64,000 nt of DNA from Salipiger pallidus (GCF_014643635.1 NZ_BMJV01000002.1:401463-465462); one strand, 5' to 3'. Numbered from the stretch's first letter, positions 34,518 to 43,596 are shown. The notes: a model not told the origin generated them from the letters alone. Translations and numbers: made by a program.

Positions 34518-35333
34518 TCAGCGGGCATCCCGGGCGCCGAAGCGCTGCAGGACGACCAGTAGAATGGCGGCGGCGAGGATCAGCACGCCAGACACGGCGG
34601 CAACCCGGCCATCTAGGCTTTCCTCGAGCATGGCGAAGAGGCGCAGGGGCAGCATGGTCCGCCCCGGATCGCCGAGAAACAGCGTCACCGACACGTTGTC
34701 GAGCGACTGCATGAACACGAGGAAGGCCCCTGCGAAGATGCCCGGCAGAATCCCCGGCAGCGAGATCCGCAGAAAGGTCCGGATCCGGCTGGCGCCAAGG
34801 GTTTCCGAGGCTTCCTCCAGCGCCGGGTTCTGGCGTTGAGCAAGGCCCAGCACCGTGCGGAACATCAGCGGGGCAAAGACCGCCGCATGGCCAATGAGCA
34901 CCGCGATGAAGGACGGCCCGAGGCCCAGAAGGCTCAGCGCCAGCAGCGCGGCCAAGGCGTAGACGAGGCTGGGCAGCACCAGCGGGGCCAGCAGGATCGG
35001 CTCGACCGAGCCCGAGAACCGCTTGGGGGCGCGGGCCAGGGCCCAGGCGGCGGGGGCGGTGATCAGCGTCACCAGCGCCACCGTCGACAGCGCCACCTCG
35101 ATCGAGTTCTTTGCCGCCGTGTGGATCGGCCCCGAGGCGATGGGATCGAACAGCATTTCGTACCAGCGCAGGGAGAAGCCTTCGGGCGGGAAGCGCAGGG
35201 TGGAGCCGGAGTTGAACGACATCACCAGTGCCAGGAGGATCGGCCCGATCATGAAGGCCAGCACCAGCAGGCCGCAGCCCCAGACGAAGACCCAGTAGAG
35301 GGCGGTGGAGAACTTGGCGCGCGTATCAAGCAT
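34518..35333 (-). CDS. ABC permease 2, spermidine/putrescine (PotC) type
   Basis: A 271-residue permease with about six membrane segments and the cytoplasmic EAA loop EEASETLGASRIRTFLRISLP (20: EEASETLGASRIRTFLRISL). Type PotC/ThiP. It overlaps the first permease gene by 8 bp and pairs with it as a heterodimer. Confidence 0.9.
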   Translation of the reverse strand: MLDTRAKFSTALYWVFVWGCGLLVLAFMIGPILLALVMSFNSGSTLRFPPEGFSLRWYEMLFDPIASGPIHTAAKNSIEVALSTVALVTLITAPAAWALARAPKRFSGSVEPILLAPLVLPSLVYALAALLALSLLGLGPSFIAVLIGHAAVFAPLMFRTVLGLAQRQNPALEEASETLGASRIRTFLRISLPGILPGIFAGAFLVFMQSLDNVSVTLFLGDPGRTMLPLRLFAMLEESLDGRVAAVSGVLILAAAILLVVLQRFGARDAR

Positions 35334-36156
35334 GACCTTGGAGCCTTTCGTGACGGGCCAGCATGGTGAGGCACAGCATGATGACGCCGGTGGACGCCAG
35401 GAGAAGGATCGAGATCGCCGCGGCCATGGGCCATTGGAACAGCACCCCGACCTCGCGATAGACGTATTGAGGCAGGTAGATCAGACGCGCACCGCCGATG
35501 ACGCTTTGCGTGACGTAGGAGGTGGTGGCCGAGGCAAAGACCAGTACCCAGCCTGCCAGCACGGCCGGGATGATCTGCGGGAAAATCGCGCTGAACCACG
35601 CCCGCCAGCGGCCGGCGCCGAGCACCTCGGCCGCTTCCAGCGTCTTGCGATCCGCGCGGTTGAGCACGGCGAAGACCGGCAGCAGCAGCAACGGCAGCTC
35701 GATCTGCACCAGTGCGATGATCAGCCCGGTTTCCGAGAACAGCAGCGAGAACGGCCGGTCCGACAGGCCAAGACCGAAGATGGTCTGGCTGATCGGCCCG
35801 TTGCGGCCCAGCAGCACGACCCAAGCAAAAGTGCGTACCACGTTGGCGGTCAGCATCGGCAGCAGCGTGCAGATGAGGATGACGCTGCGCATGCGCTTGC
35901 CCGAGTGCCAATAGAGCATCACCAGCGGCAGCGCCGCGAGGCTGGCGAAGGCGGTGACCTTCGCCCCCAGCCCCAGCGTGCCCGTGAGTACGCCGAGCGC
36001 GAAGGGGTCGGACAGGAAGGCCGCGAAATTCCCGAGGCCCCAGCTTCCATCTTCGCCCCGCAGGCTGATGCCGGCCAGCAGCAGCAGCGGCGAGATGAAG
36101 AACAGCACCATGAACGCGATCATGGGCCACGACAGAAGGGTGTCTTTGCGGATCAT
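35326..36156 (-). CDS. ABC permease 1, spermidine/putrescine (PotB) type
   Basis: A 276-residue permease. EAA loop EAAEVLGAGRWRAWFSAIFP. The start is ATG 36156 (MIRKDTLLSWPMI) after GGGAGG; the longer in-frame extension lies within the binding-protein gene and is low-complexity. It follows the binding protein by 16 bp. Confidence 0.9.
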   Translation of the reverse strand: MIRKDTLLSWPMIAFMVLFFISPLLLLAGISLRGEDGSWGLGNFAAFLSDPFALGVLTGTLGLGAKVTAFASLAALPLVMLYWHSGKRMRSVILICTLLPMLTANVVRTFAWVVLLGRNGPISQTIFGLGLSDRPFSLLFSETGLIIALVQIELPLLLLPVFAVLNRADRKTLEAAEVLGAGRWRAWFSAIFPQIIPAVLAGWVLVFASATTSYVTQSVIGGARLIYLPQYVYREVGVLFQWPMAAAISILLLASTGVIMLCLTMLARHERLQGHA

Positions 36157-36172
36157 CACGGCCTCCCGAGGC

Positions 36173-37207
36173 TTAGCGAACGACGAGACGGTCGAAGGTT
36201 TCGGTCCATTCCGAGCGGTGTTCGTTGATCGCCTGCCAGTCGGGGTAGACGGCGTTGGCAACCTGCTCGGGGGTGACGAACTGCGAGATGACCTCGGAAT
36301 ACGGCACCTCGGTGTTGGTCGGGATCATCGCGGTGGGTGGCTCGGCCAGCTGGACCTGCGCCGCGGCGTCGATGGCCGCGTCCATGTAGGCGTAAACCGC
36401 ATCGGGGTTTGATGCGCCCTTCACCATGTGGATGGCCACCGGAACCGAGGGGGAGCCGGTCTCGGGGTGGGCGAACTCGCAAGGCATGCCCAGCTCGCGC
36501 AGGCGCGCCACGTTGCCGGTGGAGGCCATGAACACGGCAATCTCGCCCTGCTGGTACATGGTCATCTGGTTGGAGCCCGAGGTCGCGATGGCGCCGATCT
36601 TCGGCAGGTAGGATTCCAGCAGGTCGAACACCGGCTGCATGTTCTCGTAGGTGCCGCCGTAGGCCTTGTTGATCTCGGTGTAGGCCATGGTCGCGGTGTT
36701 CGAGCCAAAGCCGATGAGCGCGAGGTTGTAATCGTACTGCTCGTCCTCGAACAGCGCGCGGTAGCCCGACGGCTTGTCCACGACCTCGGGGTTGTAGGCG
36801 ATGCCGTTGACCTCGATGGTCACGTGCGGGCCCCAGGCGTCCTGTGCGGCGGGCGTCAGCTTGTCCCAGTTCTTGAGGCGGGTCGGGTCGATCTCTTCGA
36901 TCAGACCTTCCTTGACCAGGATGTCGGACTGGCCGGGCGACACAAGAAGCGCGTCATAGGGCGGCTGGCCGGGGCTGGCCATCAGGCGGGCGATCTGGTC
37001 CTGCGCCATCGACGGCGCGATGGTCAGCTCATAGCCTGCCTCCTGCACCATCGGTGTCAGAACGGTGCGATAGGCATCTTCCCAGCTGCCGGGGAAGGTC
37101 GCGGCGACGAGGCTGCCGCCTTGCGCGCGGGCGGGACGGATCAGTGCCGGGGTGGCCAGTGCCGAAAGGCCGGTCAGGGTAAAGGCGCGGCGGGACATAT
37201 TGGTCAT
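36173..37207 (-). CDS. ABC substrate-binding protein, PotD/thiamine-type, Tat-exported
   Basis: A 344-residue periplasmic binding protein of the extracellular-solute-binding family used for polyamines, thiamine and opines. The N-terminus NMSRRAFTLTG has the twin-arginine pattern and ends PARAQ. Family features include GIAYNPEVV and the C-terminal WQAINEHRSEW. It sits four bases after the ATPase stop. The ligand is not determined; the M24 gene in the operon suggests a guanidino or amine compound. Confidence 0.88.
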   Translation of the reverse strand: MTNMSRRAFTLTGLSALATPALIRPARAQGGSLVAATFPGSWEDAYRTVLTPMVQEAGYELTIAPSMAQDQIARLMASPGQPPYDALLVSPGQSDILVKEGLIEEIDPTRLKNWDKLTPAAQDAWGPHVTIEVNGIAYNPEVVDKPSGYRALFEDEQYDYNLALIGFGSNTATMAYTEINKAYGGTYENMQPVFDLLESYLPKIGAIATSGSNQMTMYQQGEIAVFMASTGNVARLRELGMPCEFAHPETGSPSVPVAIHMVKGASNPDAVYAYMDAAIDAAAQVQLAEPPTAMIPTNTEVPYSEVISQFVTPEQVANAVYPDWQAINEHRSEWTETFDRLVVR

Positions 37208-37211
37208 GGGA

Positions 37212-38282
37212 TCAGGCTCCGTTGGTGTTTGCGGGGAAAACGTGAAGTCGGGACGTGTCGGGGCTCAGCCAGACGGCCTCTCCCTTCTCGGGACGGGGGC
37301 CGTCGTCGCGCAGGACCTGCGCCTTGACGGCGGTGCCATCGGCAAGCGTGGCGTCGATGGTGAGGAACTGGCCCATCACCACCGCCCGGTCGAACCGCGC
37401 CTGCATCGCGCCGGGATGTATTCTGGTGGACAGCGTGAGGTGCTCGGGCCGCGAGGTGACGGTCACCGGCGCGCCGGGAATGAAGTTCACCGCGCGGTTC
37501 ATGGCGATCTCGGTGCCGTCGGCGGTGCGCAGGCCTCCCGGCCCGGTCACGGTGGCCGCCACCTGGTTGGCGTGGCCGATAAAGCCGTTGACGAAGAGAC
37601 TGGCAGGGCGGTCGTAGATCTCTTCGGGCGTTCCGACCTGTTCGACCCGGCCGTCGTTCATCACGACAAGCTGGCCTGCGACCGCCTGCGCCTCTTCTTG
37701 GTCGTGGGTGACCATGACCGTGGTGATGCCCACGTCATCTTGCATCCGCACCAGCTCGGCCTGCAACTCGGCGCGCAGCGCACGGTCAAGCGCACCAAAG
37801 GGTTCGTCCATGAGCAGCGCCGCGGGATCGGTGGCCAGCGCCCGGGCCACAGCAACGCGCTGCTGCTGCCCGCCCGAGAGGCTCGGCGGAAAGCGGTCTG
37901 CGAAGGGCATCAGCCGCACCAGCTCGAGCAGTCGCTCGACCCGAGCCTTGCGCTCGGTCTTTGGAAGGTGGGCAAGGCCGTATGCGATGTTCTCGGCCAC
38001 GGTCATGTGGGAAAACAGCGCGAAGTTCTGGAACACCATGCCCAGCTTGCGATTGCGCACCTGCACCCGGGTCAGGTCGCATCCGGCAAGGCTGATGGTG
38101 CCGCGATCGGGTGTGATAAGCCCGGCGATGGCGCGCAGGATGGTCGACTTGCCGCAACCCGAGGGGCCCAGCAGTGCTACGACCTTGCCGTCGGGCACGT
38201 CGAAACTGACGTCGTGGAGGACCTGTTTGTCCCCGTAGCTGTGGTCTACGTTGCGTATGTGCAATCCGGTGTCGGACATCAT
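37212..38282 (-). CDS. ABC ATPase, PotA/FbpC-type with TOBE domain
   Basis: A 356-residue ATPase of the polyamine/iron/thiamine importer group. Walker A GPSGCGKST, Q-loop FQNFALFSHMTV, signature LSGGQQQRVAVARAL, Walker B ALLMDEPFGALD, switch VTHDQEEA. The C-terminal ~120 residues are a TOBE regulatory domain. ATG 38282 is preferred (GGAG seven bases upstream); ATG 38306 lacks a ribosome site. First gene of its operon, divergent from a GntR regulator. Confidence 0.92.
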   Translation of the reverse strand: MMSDTGLHIRNVDHSYGDKQVLHDVSFDVPDGKVVALLGPSGCGKSTILRAIAGLITPDRGTISLAGCDLTRVQVRNRKLGMVFQNFALFSHMTVAENIAYGLAHLPKTERKARVERLLELVRLMPFADRFPPSLSGGQQQRVAVARALATDPAALLMDEPFGALDRALRAELQAELVRMQDDVGITTVMVTHDQEEAQAVAGQLVVMNDGRVEQVGTPEEIYDRPASLFVNGFIGHANQVAATVTGPGGLRTADGTEIAMNRAVNFIPGAPVTVTSRPEHLTLSTRIHPGAMQARFDRAVVMGQFLTIDATLADGTAVKAQVLRDDGPRPEKGEAVWLSPDTSRLHVFPANTNGA

Positions 38283-38347
38283 CTCGTGCTCCGCTGGTTG
38301 CGTCATGTCATGAATCGACCCTTGCGGCGAGGTTGTGCGCAAATCAA

Positions 38348-38390
38348 TGCGTAAGTTTTTGCGTAAGTCTAATCGCAAGCATTGCGTAGA
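38348..38390. promoter_or_regulatory. Repeated TGCGTAAGT boxes in the divergent promoter region
   Basis: TGCGTAAGT occurs at 38348-38356 and 38360-38368, exactly 12 bp apart, with a partial third copy TGCGTAGA at 38383-38390. A related TGCGCAAGT is at 39374-39382 before the next binding-protein gene. These are candidate binding sites for the GntR protein at 38516. They lie between the divergent ABC operon and gntR. Confidence 0.5.
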
Positions 38391-38515
38391 ATTAATGTGC
38401 AGATACACTTGCCCTGCGGCCAATTCAGGCGCTGTGCGAACGGATTCCCTGTAACTCCGCCCTCTGGAGCGATAGATCTGCCCCTGCCAAGGCGTCGAAC
38501 CGAGGAGCGTTTGCG

Positions 38516-39220
38516 ATGAAAGACACCATGATTCTATCCGACGACATCTCCGAAGTGATTTGCGCAACTCTGCGTGCGGCGATTTTCGAAGGTTCGCTGA
38601 AGCCCGGCGACAAGCTGAAGGAGGACGTGCTCGCCACGCACTTCAAAGCATCGCGCACGGTGGTTCGCGGTGCCCTGACCATGCTGGCGCAGCAGAAGCT
38701 GGCGGAGCGGCGCCGCAACCACGGCTCTTTCGTCGCGACCCCCTCCAAGGAAGAGGCGCAGAACCTCCTGGCGACCCGCCGCGTGCTGGAAATGGCCGTG
38801 ATGGACACCATCCCGGGCCGCCTCAAGGCGAAGGACTTCGACGTCCTCGCGCGCCACGTGGAGAACGAGACCAAAGTCCATTCCGGCCACGACAGCATGG
38901 AAAAAAAGCGGATTGCAGGGGATTTCCACCATATGCTGGCGGAATACGCGGGCAACGACGTGCTTCTGACCATGCTCGAGAATGTTCTGACCCGGCTCTC
39001 GCTGGTTCAGTCGCTCTATGAGCGCAAAACCGAATGCAATTGCGGCACTTCGCATCACGCAGTCATCCTCGAGCACCTCAAATCCGAAGATTATGATGCC
39101 GCGCGCGAAGCAATGGCCGTGCATCTCGAGGATATGGCTGACAACATCGTCTACGAGGGGGTGGACGGCGAAAAGGACGAGTTCCTCGCTATTCTCGAGC
39201 GCATGACAGGCAAAACCTGA
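38516..39220 (+). CDS. GntR-family regulator, FCD subfamily (second)
   Basis: A 234-residue transcription factor. The winged HTH includes LKPGDKLKEDVLATHFKASRT and VVRGALTML. The FCD domain has the metal-site elements FHHMLAEYAGN, TSHHAVILEHL and MAVHLEDM. The start is ATG 38516 behind GAGGAG. It is divergent from the Pot-type operon and upstream of an amino-acid-type binding protein; TGCG(T/C)AAGT boxes occur before both, so it probably controls both. Confidence 0.9.
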   Translation: MKDTMILSDDISEVICATLRAAIFEGSLKPGDKLKEDVLATHFKASRTVVRGALTMLAQQKLAERRRNHGSFVATPSKEEAQNLLATRRVLEMAVMDTIPGRLKAKDFDVLARHVENETKVHSGHDSMEKKRIAGDFHHMLAEYAGNDVLLTMLENVLTRLSLVQSLYERKTECNCGTSHHAVILEHLKSEDYDAAREAMAVHLEDMADNIVYEGVDGEKDEFLAILERMTGKT

Positions 39221-39373
39221 TCTTCTCCATCGAAGCCGGTGCCGAATCGTCGGCACCGTTCGCACTCTGCCCGCTTTTGCGACAAGATGATTACGAGACT
39301 CGCATTTCGCCGGGTCCGCAGGCGCACTGCGCCAATCTATCCGATTTCTCGCGCCATAAGTTTCGAAAGAAGT

Positions 39374-39382
39374 TGCGCAAGT
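39374..39382. promoter_or_regulatory. TGCGCAAGT box before the amino-acid-type binding protein
   Basis: One base different from the TGCGTAAGT boxes at 38348 and 38360, and centred on a perfect TTGCGCAA palindrome (39373-39380). It is 68 bp before the next ATG. The gap 39221-39450 contains no gene. Confidence 0.4.
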
Positions 39383-39450
39383 TTTGCCGTGAGTAAATCC
39401 TTCTCCCTGTAGCGTCGGAACAGGCGCCTCCTCCAACAGGGACCTTCCAT

Positions 39451-40386
39451 ATGACTATTCTCCTCCGCAAGACCATCGGCCCGGCCCTTGCTGCCATCCT
39501 GGTAACCTCTCCCGTTGCGCTGCTCGCCCAAGGGATGACCGAGATCATGCATCCCTCGGACGAGATCACGGCCCTGCCGGGCGTCGAAGCCAATGCAGAC
39601 CTCGCCGCAGCGCTGCCTGAGGCGATCCGGGAAACAGGGGTGCTGCGCGTCGCCACCGACCTGACGCCGCCAATCAGCTTCTACGACGACGCAGGCAAGC
39701 TCATCGGCATCGACGCCGACATCGCCCGCGCGCTTGGCGTGATCCTCGGGGTCGAGGTTCAGATGACTGATCTCGGCGCTGGTGCAGGTATTGTCCCCGC
39801 CATCCTCTCCAACCGCTTCGATATGACTATTTCGGGCATCAACGACGACGTGGAGCTGGAAAAGCAGGTCGATGTCATCGACTACATGTATGATGCGACC
39901 ACGATCATGGTGGCGCAGGGCAACCCGCTCGACGTGTCGTCGATGGATGACCTCTGCGGCAAGCGCGTCGCGGTGCCCGTGGGCACCTTCCAGAACCGCC
40001 TTGTGACCGCCTTCGCTGAAAGCTGCGAAGAGCCGATGCAGATCATGTCCCTGCCCAAGATGCCGGACGTGTTGCAATCTGTGCGCACCGGCCGCGCCGA
40101 TGCGACGGTGAACGGTTATGCCACCAGCGTCTACACCACCGAGAACCAGGTGGGCAAAGGCGTCGGCCTTCAGGCACTGCCGGAAATCCGGCTTGCTGTG
40201 GGCTATCTCGGGATGCTGGTCCACAAGGACAACCCCGAGCTGCGCGACACCGTGGTCGCCGCGCTTCAGCAGATGGTCGACGACGGCGGCTATGCACAAA
40301 TCATGGAGAAATGGGGCCTCGGCCCGCTCGCCGTCGAGACCGTCAAGGTTAACGACGCCGCCTCCATGCCCGTCACCGTGGAGTAA
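39451..40386 (+). CDS. ABC substrate-binding protein, polar amino acid (SBP_bac_3) type
   Basis: A 311-residue periplasmic binding protein. Signal peptide to about residue 27 (ending LLAQ). Family-3 motifs follow: VLRVATDLTPPISFYDDAGK, GIDADIARALG and NRFDMTISGI. It binds a small amine or amino acid at the domain interface. It is followed six bases later by the permease gene. Confidence 0.9.
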   Translation: MTILLRKTIGPALAAILVTSPVALLAQGMTEIMHPSDEITALPGVEANADLAAALPEAIRETGVLRVATDLTPPISFYDDAGKLIGIDADIARALGVILGVEVQMTDLGAGAGIVPAILSNRFDMTISGINDDVELEKQVDVIDYMYDATTIMVAQGNPLDVSSMDDLCGKRVAVPVGTFQNRLVTAFAESCEEPMQIMSLPKMPDVLQSVRTGRADATVNGYATSVYTTENQVGKGVGLQALPEIRLAVGYLGMLVHKDNPELRDTVVAALQQMVDDGGYAQIMEKWGLGPLAVETVKVNDAASMPVTVE

Positions 40387-40392
40387 TCGATC

Positions 40393-41214
40393 ATGGCCTC
40401 CATCGACGCTGACTTCCGCGCCCCGCCCGCACGGCTGAAGATCCGGTGGGGGCAGATCGCAACGGGCGGCGCCGCGCTTCTGCTCATCCTCGCAATGGCC
40501 TGGGTCGTCGCCCAGAGCCAGAGCATCCAGTGGGGCGAGATCCCCGCCTATCTCGTCGATCCGCGCGTCCTGAACGGCGTGGTGCTGACGTTGCAACTCA
40601 CCATTGGCGCGATGGTCTTCGGCATCGTCGTGGGCTGCGTGGTCGCCGCCATGGCCATCTCTGAGAACCTCGTGCTGCGGGCCATCGCGGCGGGCTTCGT
40701 GTGGTGGTTCCGGGGCGTGCCGCTGATCGTGCAGATCTTCCTGTGGTTCAATATCGCGCTCTTCGTGCCTCGCATTGGCCTTTGGGACATCAACATGCTG
40801 GTGACCCCGGCGGTGGCGGGCTTCCTCGCCCTTGGGCTGCACGAGGCCGCCAACATGTCCGAGATCGTCCGCGCCGGGCTCAACGCCGTCGGCAAGGGCC
40901 AGCGCGAGGCGGCGCAGGCGCTGGGGCTGAAGCCGATGATGATCATGCGCACCATCATCCTGCCGCAGGCCGTCCGCCTCGTGATCCCGCCCACCGGCAA
41001 CCAGGCGATCGGCATGCTCAAGGCTTCGGCCATCGTCTCGGTCATCGGCATGCGCGACCTGCTGACCATGTCGCAGCAGATCTACGCCGCCAACTTCCTG
41101 GTCATCGAACTGCTGTTCGTGGCCTCCATCTGGTACCTCGGCATCACCACGGTGGCGCAGATCGGCCAGCATTACCTTGAAAAACGCTTCGCCCCCAAGG
41201 GCCGCGGCAGCTGA
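40393..41214 (+). CDS. ABC permease, polar amino acid (HisM/GlnP) type
   Basis: A 273-residue permease. The amino-acid-type signature WWFRGVPLIVQIFLWF and the EAA loop GQREAAQALGLKPMMIMRTIILPQ (split at GQREAAQALGLKPMM and IMRTIILPQ) are present. Only one permease is encoded, so it would have to homodimerise or be joined by a subunit from elsewhere. No cognate ATPase gene lies nearby; the PotA-type ATPase at 37212 is a different subfamily. Confidence 0.9.
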   Translation: MASIDADFRAPPARLKIRWGQIATGGAALLLILAMAWVVAQSQSIQWGEIPAYLVDPRVLNGVVLTLQLTIGAMVFGIVVGCVVAAMAISENLVLRAIAAGFVWWFRGVPLIVQIFLWFNIALFVPRIGLWDINMLVTPAVAGFLALGLHEAANMSEIVRAGLNAVGKGQREAAQALGLKPMMIMRTIILPQAVRLVIPPTGNQAIGMLKASAIVSVIGMRDLLTMSQQIYAANFLVIELLFVASIWYLGITTVAQIGQHYLEKRFAPKGRGS

Positions 41215-41235
41215 TCCCCCGGAAAGGACCCATCC

Positions 41236-42360
41236 ATGAAACTCGGTATCGACTGGCAGAAACTGCCCGAAGCCCTGAAGCGCGGCCCGATGGCCAGCCT
41301 CGACCACGTGCGGGAGATGGGCCTCGACGGGATCTTCTTTCCCACCGTTCTCGACATGTCCCCGACGCTGGACGCCGGCTTCCTGCGTGAGCTGAAGGCC
41401 AAGGCCGACGGTATGGGCCTCTACCTCGAAGCGGGCCTTGGCAAGATCAATCCCTATTGCAGCGCCGAGGCCCCCGAGCTGCGCGCCGCCGGAAACGGCG
41501 ACATCCTCGCCGGCCTCACCCGGATGGTGGAGCTGGTTGCCGGGATCGGCCTGCATGAACTCTGGATCTCGCCGGGCAACTTCAAGGGCCAGTTCCCCGG
41601 CCGCCTTGCCAACGATCGCTTCCGGAGCGACATCGACTGGGCCGACCAGCTGACGGCGATGGAAAAGATCATGCACCGCCTCGCCCCGGTGCTGCGTGCG
41701 CATGGCTCGCATATGAACATGGAAACCCATGACGAGATTACCTCTTTCGAGATCCTGCGCCTGATCGAGGCTGTGGGTGAGGACGTCACCGGCGCGGTCT
41801 TCGACACGGCCAATGGGCTGCAACGCGGAGAGCATCCGGTCTGGGCGGCCCGGCGCCTCGCGCCCCACATTCGCCAGACCCACATCAAGGACGCTTATGT
41901 CGCCCGCGCGCCTGGTGGCCTTGACTTCCAGGGCCGCGCCTGCGGCGAGGGCATCGTGGACTTTACAGCCATCCTGCCGATCCTTCACGGGGCCAACCCC
42001 GCGTTGAACCTGTCGCTCGAAATGGCGGCCTCCTGCGAGGACCGCCCCCGCGCAGCCAGCCCCCGCCAATGCATCGAGATCAATGATCCCGTCTGGCGCG
42101 CCGCGCACCCGGATCTGACGCCCGAGGAATATGACGCCTACATGGCCATGGTCGACAGCTACGAGGACCGCATCGCGACCGGAGAGATCGAGGATTGGGC
42201 GGCTTACGAAGCCCGCAACTATGGCTATGCGAGCTACGAGGTGCAGCCCTACGGCTACCCGGAGGCGCGCGCCTACATCCAGCGCTCTGCCGAACATATC
42301 AGGGCATCGGGCGCCGCGACGGGCGTGCCGGTGGGCACGGTGAAAGCTGCGCTCGCTTGA
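41236..42360 (+). CDS. Sugar-phosphate isomerase/epimerase-like TIM-barrel protein
   Basis: A 374-residue protein of the xylose-isomerase-like TIM-barrel family. Candidate metal ligands are Glu in METHDE, Asp in FDTANGL, His in RQTHIKDAY and Glu in NLSLEMAA. The length exceeds the usual 260-300 because of a long C-terminal helical extension from about residue 280. It lies 21 bp after the permease stop. Its substrate might be a keto-sugar or hydroxypyruvate-like metabolite from the imported compound. Confidence 0.85.
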   Translation: MKLGIDWQKLPEALKRGPMASLDHVREMGLDGIFFPTVLDMSPTLDAGFLRELKAKADGMGLYLEAGLGKINPYCSAEAPELRAAGNGDILAGLTRMVELVAGIGLHELWISPGNFKGQFPGRLANDRFRSDIDWADQLTAMEKIMHRLAPVLRAHGSHMNMETHDEITSFEILRLIEAVGEDVTGAVFDTANGLQRGEHPVWAARRLAPHIRQTHIKDAYVARAPGGLDFQGRACGEGIVDFTAILPILHGANPALNLSLEMAASCEDRPRAASPRQCIEINDPVWRAAHPDLTPEEYDAYMAMVDSYEDRIATGEIEDWAAYEARNYGYASYEVQPYGYPEARAYIQRSAEHIRASGAATGVPVGTVKAALA

Positions 42361-42520
42361 TGTGAATTGCAGGAAGTGGGCGAACATTCGTTCGTCCGCT
42401 TTCCGTATATCGCAGTTCTCAACGGATTGCGCGGCGAATGTCGGCAATCCGCCCTTCTGTGCAGGCGTTTGGCGTGATGCTGCGGCGAGCAGAAAGGGCA
42501 ACTCCGGCCTGCCTGAGGAA

Positions 42521-42726
42521 ATGTCTCACCTTACCAAGTCGGCTCGTTAGGCATCGGCTTGTACCTAGGTCAGAAAGGCTTGGCATTTGGGTAGGGAATG
42601 CCGGACAGAGCATGGGCGGCCGATCAACAATTTAAGGCTATCGCCGTCGCCGAGAGTCGCTTTAACACGACATTCGCCATCAAAAGGCCTCGAGGCATAA
42701 GCGTCGGGGCCTTTGCATTTCGCGGG
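42521..42726 (+). repeat. Long intergenic repeat, copy 2, ending in a hairpin
   Basis: Matches 16876-17083 in the same orientation. The terminal hairpin AAAGGCCTCGAGGC / GCGTCGGGGCCTTT (42682-42714) has a central mismatch and an ATAA loop where copy 1 has a perfect stem and GAAA. Here it could also terminate the isomerase operon. The stretch 42361-42520 shows no gene. Confidence 0.65.
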
Positions 42727-42907
42727 TGATAGGGGGTGGGGGCGTAGCCGGGATACCGACCGTCCTGCAGAACAGTCTGCCTTCGGCGCTTGCGAGGGCG
42801 CATTTCATGCTTTTGCACATCAATGAATGTGCACCTGTCATGTGGCGGGTGCCATTCGTGAGGATCGCTGACCTTACGGGCAGCGGCCTCGTTGTATGTT
42901 GCTTAAT

Positions 42908-43106
42908 ATGGACGAGCTCATCGCCTTGGCGGCTGTCGTGGAGAGCGCGGCTTAATTTGGGCGGCAGCGCGGCTCAAGCTGTCCCAATTCTCGTTTTCGC
43001 ATACAGCCGGTGCCTTCGAGCACCGTCTGGGGCTGCAACTTCCGCTCCGGGCCACCCGTTCAATCCCTTTGAGCTTCACCTGGCCGATGTGGTGGAGCGG
43101 GGCTAG
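42908..43106 (+). pseudogene. LysR-family regulator remnant
   Basis: ATG 42908 opens MDELIALAAVVESAA and stops at once. In the next frame AARLKLSQFSFSHTAGAFEH then RLGLQLPLRATRS follows. Together they match the N-terminal helix-turn-helix of LysR-type regulators. There is at least one frameshift, and no effector domain follows, so this is a relic of the first 65 residues. Confidence 0.6.
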
Positions 43107-43568
43107 ATCACCGTTTGCGTCGACCGCCGGGGAGGGCGGCGGCCCGCAAGTGGCGCGCTTGAAGGCGCTCACCTGTTGATTGCCCGTAGTCCCGATACGG
43201 CGCAACACCGTACCGGCCGGCCGGCGTCCCTTGGAGTGTCCATGTTCGACCCCAGTGCCGAAGAGGTGGCGCTGGAGTGTATCGGTCAGCTGTTTTGCGG
43301 CCGTGGTTCGCTGCCTGACGGGGGCGGGGCGGTGAATGGCGTCTTTCTCGCCGAAAGACGTCTGGATGCGGCATGCACCGTCATCATTCTCATGATCTAT
43401 GACCAGTTCGACGAAACCGTGACCTCCCGGCCCGCCGCCGCTCGCACGCAGGAGGTCATCTGCCGCGACTCCCTGATCGGAGGGCTGTCTGGCTGCTTCA
43501 TCGCATCTAATGGGCGGGCGGATCGGTCGGCAGCCCCAGTGTGGCATTGCGAGCGTGAGCCGTACATG
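43107..43568. other. No recognised gene
   Basis: A plus-strand open frame crosses this stretch (43176-43784) but resembles no family I can name, runs through the terminator and into the antisense of the next gene, and has no convincing ribosome site. It may be further debris of the LysR region. Confidence 0.4.
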
Positions 43569-43596
43569 AAAAAGGGGCCGCGCTCGGCGCGGCCCC
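43569..43596 (-). terminator. Intrinsic terminator of the triple-repeat protein gene
   Basis: A perfect 10-bp stem, GGGGCCGCGC with GCGCGGCCCC, with a 3-base loop, followed on the minus strand by five T (43573-43569). It lies 34 bp beyond the stop codon. A textbook factor-independent terminator. Confidence 0.85.

Noticed and set aside
33062..34714. A 550-codon plus-strand frame across the M24 and permease genes
   Set aside because: It runs opposite two genes of confirmed family and its composition (Val/Gly/His/Arg-rich) is typical of antisense frames.
39337..42501. A 1054-codon open frame antisense to the binding protein, permease and isomerase genes
   Set aside because: It is a GC-rich shadow frame: the plus-strand genes have clear family motifs, signal peptide and ribosome sites, and the antisense translation is His/Asp/Gly-rich with no recognisable domain.
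16640..42726. Attachment sites of an integrated phage or integrative element bounded by the long repeat
   Set aside because: No integrase, phage genes or tRNA target accompany the copies, and the copies are diverged rather than identical, so recent integration is not supported.
42918..43547. A 209-codon minus-strand frame opposite the LysR relic
   Set aside because: The plus strand shows LysR-like helix-turn-helix residues in two frames, while the minus frame shows no domain.
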